Assembly (NCBI GenBank): GCA_963920575.1
Contig: OY986965.1
Span: 18,554,957 to 18,618,956 of the forward strand
Source of the DNA: Narthecium ossifragum
Taxonomy: Eukaryota; Streptophyta; Magnoliopsida; Dioscoreales; Nartheciaceae
Direction: 5' to 3'
Length of the DNA stretch: 64,000 nucleotides
Shown here: positions 33,243 through 43,277 of the stretch, in pieces
Numbering within the stretch: the stretch's first letter is position 1
How the letters are laid out: each line of letters starts with the position of its first letter
The notes under the pieces: generated by a model
The model's database searches: none
The model's input: the letters and a program-made list of their open reading frames with translations, nothing else
What the model was told of the DNA's origin: nothing
Translations under genes and position numbers: made by a program

Positions 33243-34223
33243 GAGTTCCACCACTCTCGATTTGCAGTTCATCCCGGCGGCACCAAGATGTACCAGGACC
33301 TACGGCGACAGTTTTGGTGGCGAGGGATGAAGAGGGCAGTGACGGAGTTCGTATCGCGCTGCCTTACCTGTCAGAAGGTCAAGGCAGAGCACCAGCGGAC
33401 TCCGGGGTTACTTCAGCCGCTTCCACTAGCTGAGTGGAAGTGGGAGCACATCACGATAGACTTCGTGACCGGGCTACCGAGATCTCCCAGGGCGAATGAC
33501 GCGATTTGGGTCATCGTTGATCGATTGACCAAATCAGCGCACTTCCTGCCTATGCGGGTGACAGACTCGACCGACAGGTTGGGCAGTTTGTACGTTAGAG
33601 AGGTGGTCAGACTACACGGAGTTCCAGTTTCTATCGTGTCAGACCGTGACCCCAGGTTCCCCAGTAGGTTCTCGCGTGACTTTCAGGAGGCAGTTGGCAC
33701 ACTCCTGACTTTCAGTATGGCGTTCCATCCGCAGACAGACGGACATTCAGAGCGGACGATCCAGATCTTGGAGGACATGCTGAGAGCATGTGTCCTCGAC
33801 GCAGGAGGCAGCTGGGAGGAGCACGTTCCCTTGGTGGAGTTCGCCTACAACAACAGCTACCAGTCCAGTCTTGGAGTAGCACCTTTCGAGGCGTTGTACG
33901 GTAGGCCGTGTCGTTCCCCAGTGTGCTGGACAGAGGTTGGAGAGGCTTCACTCACCGGACTAGACATCGTCAGGCAGTCGTCAGAGAGGTTAGTGCAGAT
34001 CAGGCAGAGGCTTCTGACGGCTCAGAGCCGACAGAAGAGTTATGCAGATCAGAGGCAACGACCGTTGGAGTTTGCAGTCGGCGACCGAGTGTTCTTGCGA
34101 GCGTCGCCGTACAGAGGTTCTGTCAGGTTTGGCAGAGGTGGCAAGTTGGCGCCGAGGTTTGTCGGGCCATTTGAGATCTTAGAGAGGGTCGACGAGGTAG
34201 CTTACCGCCTAGATCTCCCTTAG
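33243..34223 (+). pseudogene. Chromovirus integrase (element G1), nearly intact domain
   Basis: The HHCC zinc-binding part is complete: H in HHSRFAVHPGG and C in CLTCQKVKAEH. The catalytic core shows the DDE residues: D in ITIDFVTGLP, D in IVSDRDPRF and E in GHSERTIQILEDML. It continues through AYNNSYQSSLGVAPFEALYG, ADQRQRPLEF..GDRVFLRASP and GKLAPRFVGPFEILERV to a TAG at 34221-34223 where CAG is expected. The order and motifs are those of the Tekay/Del group of Ty3/gypsy chromoviruses. The C-terminal chromodomain lies beyond the stop. Confidence 0.9.
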
Positions 34224-34560
34224 CACATGTCTGCTGTGCATCCGACTTTCCATGTGTCGATGCTGAGGAAGTATCACCCAGACCCGTCTCATGTCATCAG
34301 GGTGGATGACATTGAGCTTGAGGCAGACGTGAGCTTTGTTGAGCAGCCGGTTTAGGTACTTGACCGGAGGGATCAGGTCTTGCGGGGCAAGACGATTCCC
34401 TTGGTCAAGGTACTGTGGAGGCACAGAGACACCGAGGAGGTCACTTGGGAGCGCGAGGCGCGCATGCGGCAGGAGTTTCCGCAGTTGTTTTCTTCTCCAG
34501 GTACTTCTTGTCATGTCTTCTAGTGTACCTGTTTTGTTGTTCCGAGCCCTACCCTTATCG
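34224..34560 (+). pseudogene. Chromovirus integrase C-terminus with chromodomain (element G1)
   Basis: Read-through gives MSAVHPTFHVSMLRKYHPDP, then DIELEADVSFVEQPV, a TAG in place of CAG, VLDRRDQVLRGKTIPLVKVL, and WRHRDTEEVTWEREARMRQE. VLDR....R.K.I..VKVLW.....EE.TWE is the chromodomain of Tekay/Del chromoviruses, which is thought to target integration to modified chromatin. Two C-to-T stops separate it from the integrase core. The LTR follows at 34597. Confidence 0.85.
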
Positions 34561-34596
34561 AATCTCGGGACGAGATTTCCTTTAAGGGTATTAGGA

Positions 34597-36934
34597 TGTG
34601 AGGACCTGTCCCTCTACCCCTGTGGCTCGTTGTAGACCGCAAGGGCAATTTGGTAAATTGCGCCTAGTTGGTTTGTTTCACACCCGCGTGTGCACACACT
34701 GGCCTTGTATGTGTTAGTGTTTGTTTAGAATGGCTAGGTGGACCTGGGATCGAAAGATCCGGACTTGGGCTTGAGTTCTTGCCCAAGTTTAGCTTTCAGC
34801 ACACAAAAGATCGATCCTCTATGGCTAAGGGATCGATCCTCTTCGTGCCAGAAAGCCTTGTAAATTGTCATGAAGGATCGATCCTCCCTTGAGGAAGGAT
34901 CGATCATTCATAGGTCGGTTGGTTTTCTGCTTCGCGAGGATGGCCGCCGTTGGCCGTCGCTCTCCCCTGTCAGAGGGGGAGGACTTTCCCTCCCCTCCCC
35001 TCACTTTTTCCCCTCTTTCCCGGATGTCCCCTCCCCCTTTCCCCTCCTTTTCTTCCCCTTCTCTTCTTCCTCCTCCTCCTTTCTTCTTCCTCCTTCTTTC
35101 TTCTCCCGAGAGCCCTGTTTTTCCCCTGTTTCCGGCAGCCACCTTCCTCACCTTCGTTCTCCCTCCTCCGGCCATCTTTTTCGGCGTTCTAAGGCTCGTT
35201 GGATTCGTGACATCGAGAGGAAGATCTCTGAAGAGGTTTGGAGGCTTGTTGGTGATCAAATCGCGGGGAATCAGCCGAGGAAAGCGCAGCTAGGTAGGGT
35301 TATACCTACTGTGTTCTTTTCGGGTTTGCTTGAGATCTAGCCGTTGGATCTTGTTGATCCTTATTTTGTTAGATTCCTTATACCTTGTAGAATAACTGAT
35401 TTAAGTTTCATGTTAATCAGTTGAGATTTGTGTAGGTTTTATGCATGATTAGTCTCGGATTTCTGGTTTTCTGCTGTTCTTGAGAAACAGGCGGCTTGCG
35501 GCGAGTTTTACGGCCGGCGAGTACATGATCATGGCTTTTCATAAACATAAGAGTTGTAGAGCTATTCGTTAGCTTTTCATTCCATCTTGTTTCATATTTT
35601 TTTGATTTATTTACGATTTCTAATGAATTGTTTTCTGGAGGGCTGCGTTGCAGCAATTAATGGGTAAGTTAGTTTGATTAACGATTTTGATTAGCATTTT
35701 CCCGTTAATCCAACCGTTGGATGATTATGATTTTTGGATATAATGATCCTGGTTTATACACCTACTGGTGGCTTAGTTGGATCTTGAATCCGACGTCGTT
35801 TGGACGTCGGATCGATGGGATCAATTAGCCCCTAAGTAGAGGCTTTGGGTGTTTTTGAATATAATATTATATTTCGGAATATAATATTATATTGTGTTTT
35901 GTTCATCATAGTTTTCGGGGTTGCTTCCCGTTGCAGGAGTCCGCGGGTGACGGTCGCGGTACCGTCGTAATGCCGGGACCCGCTGCGGATCTGCTGGCAG
36001 CGGTTGGTGGTACCGCTGCAGCGATCCAGTAGACTTATACGATGCTTGACATACTGTTGTATGCCTTTCCTATTATCTGTGTATGTCATAGCATGCATTG
36101 TTGTTTTGTGCATTAGTTGCATTGGTTAGGGCGTGGGTGATCTTTGGGTCGGCGTCCCGAGGCTGGAAGCTCGGACTTAGCCCTAGGACCGGGGTTGGGT
36201 GGTTTGGACCCGGTTTGAATTGTAGTGTCCAGTCGATTCGATGATAGGCTTAGATGACTGGAGCACTTATGGATTGATGATTGTAGAGGTCGTGTCGGCC
36301 TTGAGTTGGATGCTGAGGTGTAGCCGGTGTCCCACTGTGCTGACCCGGTGAGTAGTGAAGTTGCCTACTCTGCTTGTGTGTCGCCAGTGTTGTTCCTGCT
36401 TTTGAGTGCTGCTCCTAGGCCTCAGGGACACGCGGTGGGGTTATGGGACCCCTGTATACACCCAGGTCCTACTTGAGGGCGACACTGTTGCGTTTCCCTC
36501 TTCCTTCTGTGTGGCGTAGTGTAGATCCCTACTGAGCTTAGTGCTCACACCTACCCGGGCTGCGTTTTGCAGGTGCAGGCGTCAGTTCTTCTTCCTTGGC
36601 CCCTACCGGGCAGTTGGTCGGCGGTGCGACGGCGCCTGGTGGACTTTGAGAGGTGGTGATCGTTTACTGCTTTTATCCTATGTTAGTTAGTCTCCTACGG
36701 GAGTATTGTGTATTTGAATCTTCCCCTCTCCGAGGATTTGCATATTTAACACTTTGAGTTTTAATCTGTGGTTCGAGGCTTCATTATTATATTGTTTTAA
36801 TTGAGGGTGTTTTCGTGAATTGCTAGGGAGACCAATAGGTTAGAGGGAACCCTCGCCAGCTTTTCTTCCGCGTTTGTTAGGTTCCGGTTCGCGTCGCCCG
36901 GCCCGGTTGGGCTTTCGCGGGTCGGGGCGCGACA
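34597..36934 (+). repeat. 3' LTR of chromovirus G1
   Basis: Starts TGTGAGGACCTGTCC directly downstream of the chromodomain region and ends GGGGCGCGACA, with TG and CA at the termini; 2338 bp is long for this group. Four GATCGATC palindromes lie at 34809-34905. A pyrimidine-rich frame (34889-35293, containing AAVGRRSPL and later LPPPAIFFG) recurs in other copies. Beyond 36934 the sequence switches abruptly to gag-protease of another chromovirus, so G1 was inserted there. Confidence 0.9.
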
Positions 36935-37190
36935 CGGAGTCTACACACTTCAAGACCGAGATTACCCTGACAGAGTCCAGCCACCCTCCCAGCGTTACTA
37001 CCAGCCACCTTACCTGCAGGCTGTACCAGCCCCACACACCCCAGTCGACCCCCCAGTTCTCAAAGGTACTTTCCAGCTTTTCAGTTCATTCGTAGATGTA
37101 TTGATAGATGTTGGAGCGTCGCATTCCTTTGTAGCTAGTCAGTGTGTGGCATCACTAGGGCTAGAGAAAGAACCACTTGGGGCCACACAT
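36935..37190 (+). pseudogene. Chromovirus G2: gag end and protease start
   Basis: The frame reads VYTLQDRDYPDRVQ, then a proline/glutamine-rich linker, LKGTFQLFSSFVDVLIDVGA and SHSFVASQCVASLGL. The last part is the start of the Ty3/gypsy aspartic protease (normally VLIDTGASHSF), with T replaced by V at the active site. The sequence is cut at 37190 by a minus-strand LTR and resumes at 39261. Confidence 0.8.
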
Positions 37191-37191
37191 G

Positions 37192-39260
37192 CCACGTCCC
37201 AATCAAGAAAATCCATCCGGACCGGGACGTGAGCCAACTAATTCTTAAATCAAACGGTGAAAGTCTCCCCTATAAATTTCACTTTAAATCCCAGTACATA
37301 GTTATAATATTCACAATTAATTTAAACTATTCTATCATCAAGTAATAACACAATAACTACCAGCTACAAGACTCAATTAGCATTCACATGGTACAAGAAT
37401 GATTCCAGTCCTCTAACTACAGCAATCTCTATCAATCTTCATCAATTTGGAGTACAAATATATTTATCCTTGAAGCTAAAATTTATACATTGAATTGAAT
37501 TACATATACAATTTAAAGCTACACATAAATTAAATTGAGATAAGCTGATGATGATTCCTCGATCTCGCGCACCACCAAGGGAAGGACCTCCTCTGACGTC
37601 GTAACTACCTGACGAGGGAACCGCGCTTGTACCTGCAAACACAACCCGAATAGGAGTCAGCAATAAGATCAGTAGGGTTCTACTTTACATCACACTGAAA
37701 GGAAAGGAGACTACAACTACCTCGCTTCCTCGCCTAAGCCTAAGGTATGCCACGGGCCCCATAGCCGCGTCGATGTCCTAGAGCTCCAGTCATGCACCTC
37801 CACAGAAACAGTAACATGCAGGATCACCCTTACTCATGCAAGAAGAGCCCTCTGCATGGGGACCCAAACAAGGTGAAACCGACTTATATCCTTAGCACTC
37901 GGTTTTGGAGTCGACACGACCTCTACACCTCAAATGACAATGTATTTCAGTTTACAAGATACTATCCTCGAGAAAATAATGATTTAATAATTCAATCGGA
38001 TCCTGGACCTTGCTACCCAGCCTCGGTCCTCAGACTAGATCCTAGCTGCCCGGGCCCTCAAATCGACGAAACCCCTATTCGCCCACGACCTAACCTTATG
38101 CTTCTAATGTGAGCAAGATGCATGCAATGCTCATGCACAAATACAGAAGTATAAGCATGCAACAATATTGCAAACCAAAATACAAGTCTAGGCATAGCTT
38201 ACAGGTCACCAAAGGGGTAGACAAAGCATAAAGCAGATAGAGGTCTAAACCACAACACTATAAAGGCTTAACAAGCCCACAAGCCTTCACAAGGCTACAC
38301 AACAATCAACCGTGCCTCCACAAGGCCAACACCTCAATTATAGAATTCAACACTACAACGGCACCCCCAGGCCGTTAACAAGTAGCTACACATTTCAGTC
38401 TGAATTTCGGCATTACGACGACATACACGGCTGTCACTCGAAATTTTAAAACGGGACACACCCCCGACCAAACAATTAACAATCAAACCAAACCCTAGAT
38501 AAACCCTAAACATGGGTTTAGGCGTAGAAACCTACCTTTTAACGCTAATCCATCATGATCGACCGTCCTCCCTTACCGTCACCGTCTCCAAGTCGTCGGG
38601 GAGCCACTGAGAAACATCCGACGTCCACCGATCACACGCGACGGGGATGAGCGAAGAGGAGGAAAGGATAAGTTATAGGGGATCGGGGGAAAGGAGAGGA
38701 GGAGGAAAGAGCCCAGGAGGGACGATGGCCGACGAAGCTTGTCGACGGTGAAGAGGAAGGCTTTCTAGCGACCTCGGGAGAGACGGAAGTAGAAGAGTGT
38801 CGGATTTGAGGGGGGAAAGGGGTTTCGCGGCTTGAGAGACATGAGGGGAGCTAGTGAGGAGGTGGTGGGTAGCGATGGTAGCCAACAAGCTCCGGCGAAG
38901 GGGGAGGGGCCGGTACGGTCGCAAGCGGGGGAGAAGGGAGGAAAGATCACGTTCAAGGGAGAACATGGGAAAGAAGAGGAAAAGAAAATAAAATAAAAGA
39001 AAGAAAAGGGAGGGGGGGTTTATACTAAAGCTGAGATTTAATCTCGGTTGTTCGTTTCGATCTTTCCCGATCGAGCTCTGATTTTCCAATCGGAAGCGCC
39101 CCTAATGTTCTAATCATACACATATCTCAATCCAATGCCGTGTGTGCACTATGCGGGTGTGAAACCCAACTCTACAAGGGAAGATTATCAAAGCGATCGT
39201 GGAACAAGGACAACATGGCCAAAACAAACCAATCCAGACCCTCGACCTAACGCGGTTGGA
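37192..39260 (-). repeat. Minus-strand LTR inserted in G2 protease
   Basis: It separates the two halves of the G2 protease and has no internal coding region. ACATG occurs on both sides (37187-37191 and 39261-39265) and may be the 5-bp target duplication; if so the termini do not follow the TG..CA rule, so the limits could shift by a few bases. The sequence is related to the long-LTR family (for example the GTGTGTGCACTATGCGGGTG phrase near 39139 and the GTACCTGCA/TAGGAGTCAGCA block near 37630). Confidence 0.7.
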
Positions 39261-39535
39261 ACATGTATAGATGGACGGGCCCCCTCATAGCATTGCACAT
39301 CGACAAACAAGTCGACGGAGGAGCTCATTTTGAGCAGATTTGCTGGTTTTGCGAGTTGGAGGTTAGGGGCCTCGGTGTTCTTCTAGACTTTCGGGTGCTA
39401 GACATGGTCCGATTTGATGTGATACTCGGTATGGACTGGCTGACGTCATATCGAGCCGTCATCAACTGTGGCCATCAGAGGGTGACTGCTTGGACACCCG
39501 ATGACGTTCGGTTTATTTTATTGAGGGATCGCTAG
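39261..39535 (+). pseudogene. Chromovirus G2: protease second half
   Basis: The frame includes DFRVLDMVRFDVILGMDWLT and SYRAVINCGHQRVTAWTPD. FDVILGMDWL....A.I.C...RV is the conserved end of the Ty3/gypsy protease. It pairs with the fragment at 36935-37190 across the LTR insertion. Confidence 0.85.
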
Positions 39536-39959
39536 TCGGCCGATTCCCTTGCTTGTTGTTGTTTTTCCCAGGCGCGAGAGCCAGCTGTCAGCTTTATTGG
39601 CATGTCTTTTTTTACTCACTGTAGAGGGCAGTTGAGAGACCAGTTTACATGGTGTAGTTTGCGAGTTTGCAAGCGTGTTTCCAGAAAAGCTACCAGGTCT
39701 TCCTCCTTCCAGAGCCGTTGACTTCGAGATATATCTCGTACCATGCACTGGACTGATTTCGTTGCAAGCATTCAGGATGGCACCAGTATAACAGAAAGAG
39801 TTTAGGATTCAGCTGGATGAGCTGGTTGGGCGAGGCTTCATTCATTCCAGCACGTCACCTTGGGGAGCTCCTTTGTTATTTGCAAAGAAGAAGGACATCA
39901 CACTTTGTCTTTGCATTGACTACAGAAGGTTGAACAGCGTGACTGTGAAGAACAAGTAT
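39536..39959 (+). pseudogene. Chromovirus G2: reverse transcriptase N-terminus
   Basis: Shifted frames read VFPEKLPGLPPSRAVDFEIY, LVPCTG, then RMAPV, stop, [33 protein letters not shown] and [17 protein letters not shown]. This is the beginning of the Ty3/gypsy reverse transcriptase (SPWGAPV.FVKKKDG..R.C.DYR.LN). It is cut after NKY by the Athila-like element; the RT continues at 50602. Confidence 0.85.
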
Positions 39960-40305
39960 TGATGATGATGATGAATAATGTTATATTTTTATCCCTTAAT
40001 ACTTAGTCTCCTGTGTTCATTTGGTACCTAAATACACTCATTATTCTTATATTTTGATTTAGGATGCAATCGAAGTCCTTAAGTCGAAAAGAAGCTGAAA
40101 AGAGTATATATATCAACTTTAAAGATTAACCTGTACCTGCTGATGAAGAACCAGATGATATATCACATATGGTTGGAAAGCTCTTAAAGTCTAGTTTCTG
40201 GAGAATTTTACGGTTCATGATTTGGAGCTTCCTAAAGAAAGTTACAGTGCGTTTACTACAACCAGCGTAGGACAGAACAGTAGAAGAAATATGCAGAGAA
40301 TAAGA

Positions 40306-40560
40306 GATCGATCCGCTTTCCAAAAGAGATCGATCCCTTATGCACCCAGAGATGAAAAAGACCCACGGTCGATCCCCAGATCGACTGTCAGCCTCTGTCA
40401 AAAATATACGCTCGCAGGGTCGATGCAAGGATCGACCGTGAGGAGAAATCTGAATCCGAAATAAAGGGATCGATCCCCTTTCCAAAAGGGATCGATCCGA
40501 GTCGGGGCGCAGCCACAATCTGGGAAGAAAAGATCGATCTTCTTCCCAAAAAGATCGATC
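40306..40560 (+). promoter_or_regulatory. GATCGATC palindrome cluster upstream of the TATA box
   Basis: GATCGATC at 40306, 40328, 40468, 40490, 40532 and 40553 forms three pairs. Each pair is separated by an inverted 4-6 bp stem and a short CCAAA-containing loop, for example GGGATCGATCCCC..GGGATCGATCC. The last copy ends 65 bp before TATAAATA (40625). The regulatory role is inferred from position only. Confidence 0.5.
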
Positions 40561-40624
40561 TTTCTTAACCGACTTTGCAGAATTAAGGGCTCCGATTTAA
40601 TCCGAGGATGGGAAACTTATGGGC

Positions 40625-40632
40625 TATAAATA
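40625..40632 (+). promoter_or_regulatory. TATA box of the 5' LTR
   Basis: TATAAATA in the context GGGCTATAAATAGGG; the identical site occurs in the 3' LTR at 49697-49704. Conserved position in both LTRs supports a core promoter. Confidence 0.7.
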
Positions 40633-41139
40633 GGGTTCTTTTTAGGGATTAAGGGGGGCGAATTCTAGAGGTTTTTGGCTGCTCCTTTCTACTTCTTTTA
40701 TATTTCTAGGGTTCTTCTTTCTTCTTCAAAGGATTGGATTGTTCTTGATGGCCTTGCGTGGCTAAACCTTGATCCTTGGTCGAGGAGACTGAAACCTCGA
40801 AATCAATGAAACTGTGAGATCTAATCTATTTTTATTGTTCAGCTTATACATGAGTATTGGATGTTCTTCTGAGATTAAATATTCATGATTGTCTTGTATA
40901 ATTGCTAGGAGGTCTACTAGTTTATTATTCATTGCGATCTACTGCTAGGTTGGATATCAAATCCGTAATTGTTTGATCCCTCTAATCTGCGAAGAAACTA
41001 GGATCTATTGATTTACTGCGTTTCAGAGATTAATAGATCTTAGGAAGAATATCCGACTAGATTAAATGCAACCGCTTGTGCTTGTATTTTTTAGCTTCAT
41101 CGATCTCCCTATTCTTAAGGCTGCTACTAGATTAAATCT

Positions 41140-41484
41140 AGGGTTATTTACATTTGTACCCCTAAAACCTTGCTAAATAACATATATACCCTTACATTCT
41201 CTCATATTACATATATACCCTTACAAACATCAAAAAAATTCAAACCATACCCCTCCATCCTCACACCGTTAAAAATGCCCTATAAAAAGACCATTTTGCC
41301 CTTTATTCATGTTTATTAGGATTCAACTCACAAGGGTATGATAAGGGCAAAATGGTCATTTTATAGGGTGTTTTTAACGGTATGAGAACGGAGGGGTATG
41401 GTTTGGATTTTTTTGATGTTTGTAAGGGTATATATGTAATATGAAAGAATGTAGGGGTACATTTGTAATTTAAGAAGTTTTAGA
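41140..41484. mobile_element. Long inverted-repeat MITE in the 5' LTR, with adjacent LTR duplication
   Basis: Left arm (TTACATTTGTACCCCTAAAA, then TATATACCCTTAC and CAAACCATACCCCTCC) and right arm (GGAGGGGTATGGTTTGG, GTAAGGGTATATATG, AGGGGTACATTTGTAA) are reverse complements around a centre near 41315. It is missing from the 3' LTR. Immediately after it, about 189 bp of LTR sequence is repeated; that second copy is closer to the 3' LTR than the first is. The superfamily is not determined. Confidence 0.75.
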
Positions 41485-42063
41485 GGATATCAAATCCGTA
41501 ATTGTTTGATCCCTCTAATCTGCGAAGCAACTAGAATCTACTGATTTACTGCGTTTCAATGATTAATAGATCTTAGGAAGAATATTCGACTAGATTAAAT
41601 GCAATCGCTTGTGCTTGTGTTGTTTTGCTTCATCGATCTCCCTATTCTTAAGACTGTTACTAGATTAAATCTACAGCGCTTGTCTTAGGTTGTCTAGTAG
41701 TTAGGGTTGATTAGATCGCTTGTTTCTAATTAACTATGATCGAGGAGAGATTCGAATTTCATTCGAACGGTGAATATTCATGGTATGAATTGATTTATAC
41801 TTGCATCAATGATCTGTTGTTGGATTCCGATGATGGATGTTGACTCAGACCAAGGTTTGTTCTCTTGATTTAATTCAATTCGTTTCTTCGCTTTAGCTTA
41901 TTTCTTTACTGTTTTCCTTTAACTCAAAACCCCCCATCTTTGTTCACTAAGCACAAAACTAGGCTAAACACTCTTCGTGGGATCGACTCGTACTCGCACT
42001 ACTACATTTATTTTAACGAGTATTGGTTTTATTTTTGAGTGCCTACGACAGCACATCAAATTT

Positions 42064-42081
42064 TGGCACCGTTGCCGGGGA
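42064..42081 (+). other. Primer binding site, tRNA-Asp type
   Basis: TGGCACCGTTGCCGGGGA lies 5 bp after the LTR end. Athila/Tat elements typically have TGGCGCCGTTGCCGGGGA, complementary to tRNA-Asp; one base differs here (G to A). Confidence 0.85.
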
Positions 42082-42228
42082 GTGATTCTAGTTGATTTTT
42101 GTGCTTATTGTGATCTTTATTTTCATAAAAAAAAGAGTTTACACAAATTTTCTTGATTTGTTTTTCTTGATTTACCGGAATCTTCTTGATTGTTTATGAG
42201 TACAGCTCATTCTTTTAATTAAAGTGAT

Positions 42229-43277
42229 TTGCAGTACGATCCAGAGATAGAAAGAACTTTACACAGGTTAAGGAGGGAAGCTCGGAGAAACATTGAGGAG
42301 AACGATTTGGCTCTTGACCACTTATTTGTTGACGATTCTGAATTAGAGGAGGAAGTCATGGCCGGAAATCGGACTTTGAAAGAACTTGCAGCCCCAGATT
42401 TGAATCAACAACCCTTATGCATTACATTCCCTACTTTGGATGTTGCTACTACTTTTGAATTGAAATCTGGACTAATACATCTGTTACCCACTTTTCATGG
42501 ACTTTCAGGTGAGGACCCTCATAAGCATTTAAAAGAGCTTCATGTTGTGTGCACGAGTATGAAACCCATGGGGGTGACTGAAGATCAAATCAAATTGAGA
42601 GCCTTCCCGTTTTCTTTGAAGGATTCGGCTAAGGATTGACTTTATTATTTACCATCTGGGAATATTACTACATGGAATGAGATGAAGAGGTTGGTTTTGG
42701 AGAAATCTTTTCCAGCCTCAAGAGCGGCCAACATTCGGAAAAAGATCTGTGGTGTAAGGCAACATAATGGAGAGTCTCTACACGAGTATTGGAAACGTTT
42801 CAAGAAATTATGTGCAAGCTGTCCCCATCATCAAATTAGTGAGCAATTACTTATTCAATATTTTTATGAGGGCTTACTAACCAATGACAGGAGTATGATT
42901 GATGCCGCTAGTGGAGGAGCTTTGGTGGATAAAACTCCTGAAGCCGCGAGGAACTTGATTGCAAATATGGCGGCTAATTCTCAACAATTTAATACTAGGC
43001 TTGATTCTTATTCAAAACATGTTAATGAGGTAAATGCTTCATCCCTTGAACAACAGATTACGAGTCTAACCTCTCTTGTTCGTCAATTGGTTGTAGGTAA
43101 TATGCAAACAACGAAAGTTTGTGGGATTTGTTTGGTGACAGGACATCCAACCGATATGTGTCCAACTCTTCAAGAGGAACCCATTGAACAAGTAAATGCA
43201 GCGGGGAGTTTCCCTGGACTACCGCAAAGGAAGTATGATCCATATTCAAACACGTATAATTTGGGATGGAGGGATCA
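42229..43277 (+). pseudogene. Athila-like element 1 gag, first part
   Basis: The sequence shows DPEIERTLHRLRREARRN, RTLKELAAPDLNQQPLCI, FHGLSGEDPHKHLKELH, a stop replacing W in AKD.LYYLP (TGG to TGA), then FPASRAANIRKK, ESLHEYWKRFKKLCASCPHH and DAASGGALVDKTPEAARNLI. This is the gag of the Athila/Tat group. A CCHC knuckle CGICLVTGHPTDMC lies near 43120-43160. A plausible start Met is at 42358, although homology begins earlier. The frame runs into the LTR inserted at 43278 and resumes at 45725. Confidence 0.9.

Larger units (their letters stand above)
39960..42058 (+). repeat. 5' LTR of Athila-like element 1
   Basis: 2099 bp against 1403 bp for the 3' LTR. The excess is explained by about 160 bp of extra U3 sequence near 40290-40455, an inverted-repeat MITE at 41140-41484 and a duplicated LTR segment of about 189 bp (41485-41672 repeats 40953-41140). 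The TATA box at 40625-40632 is preceded by six GATCGATC palindromes (40306-40560). Confidence 0.9.
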
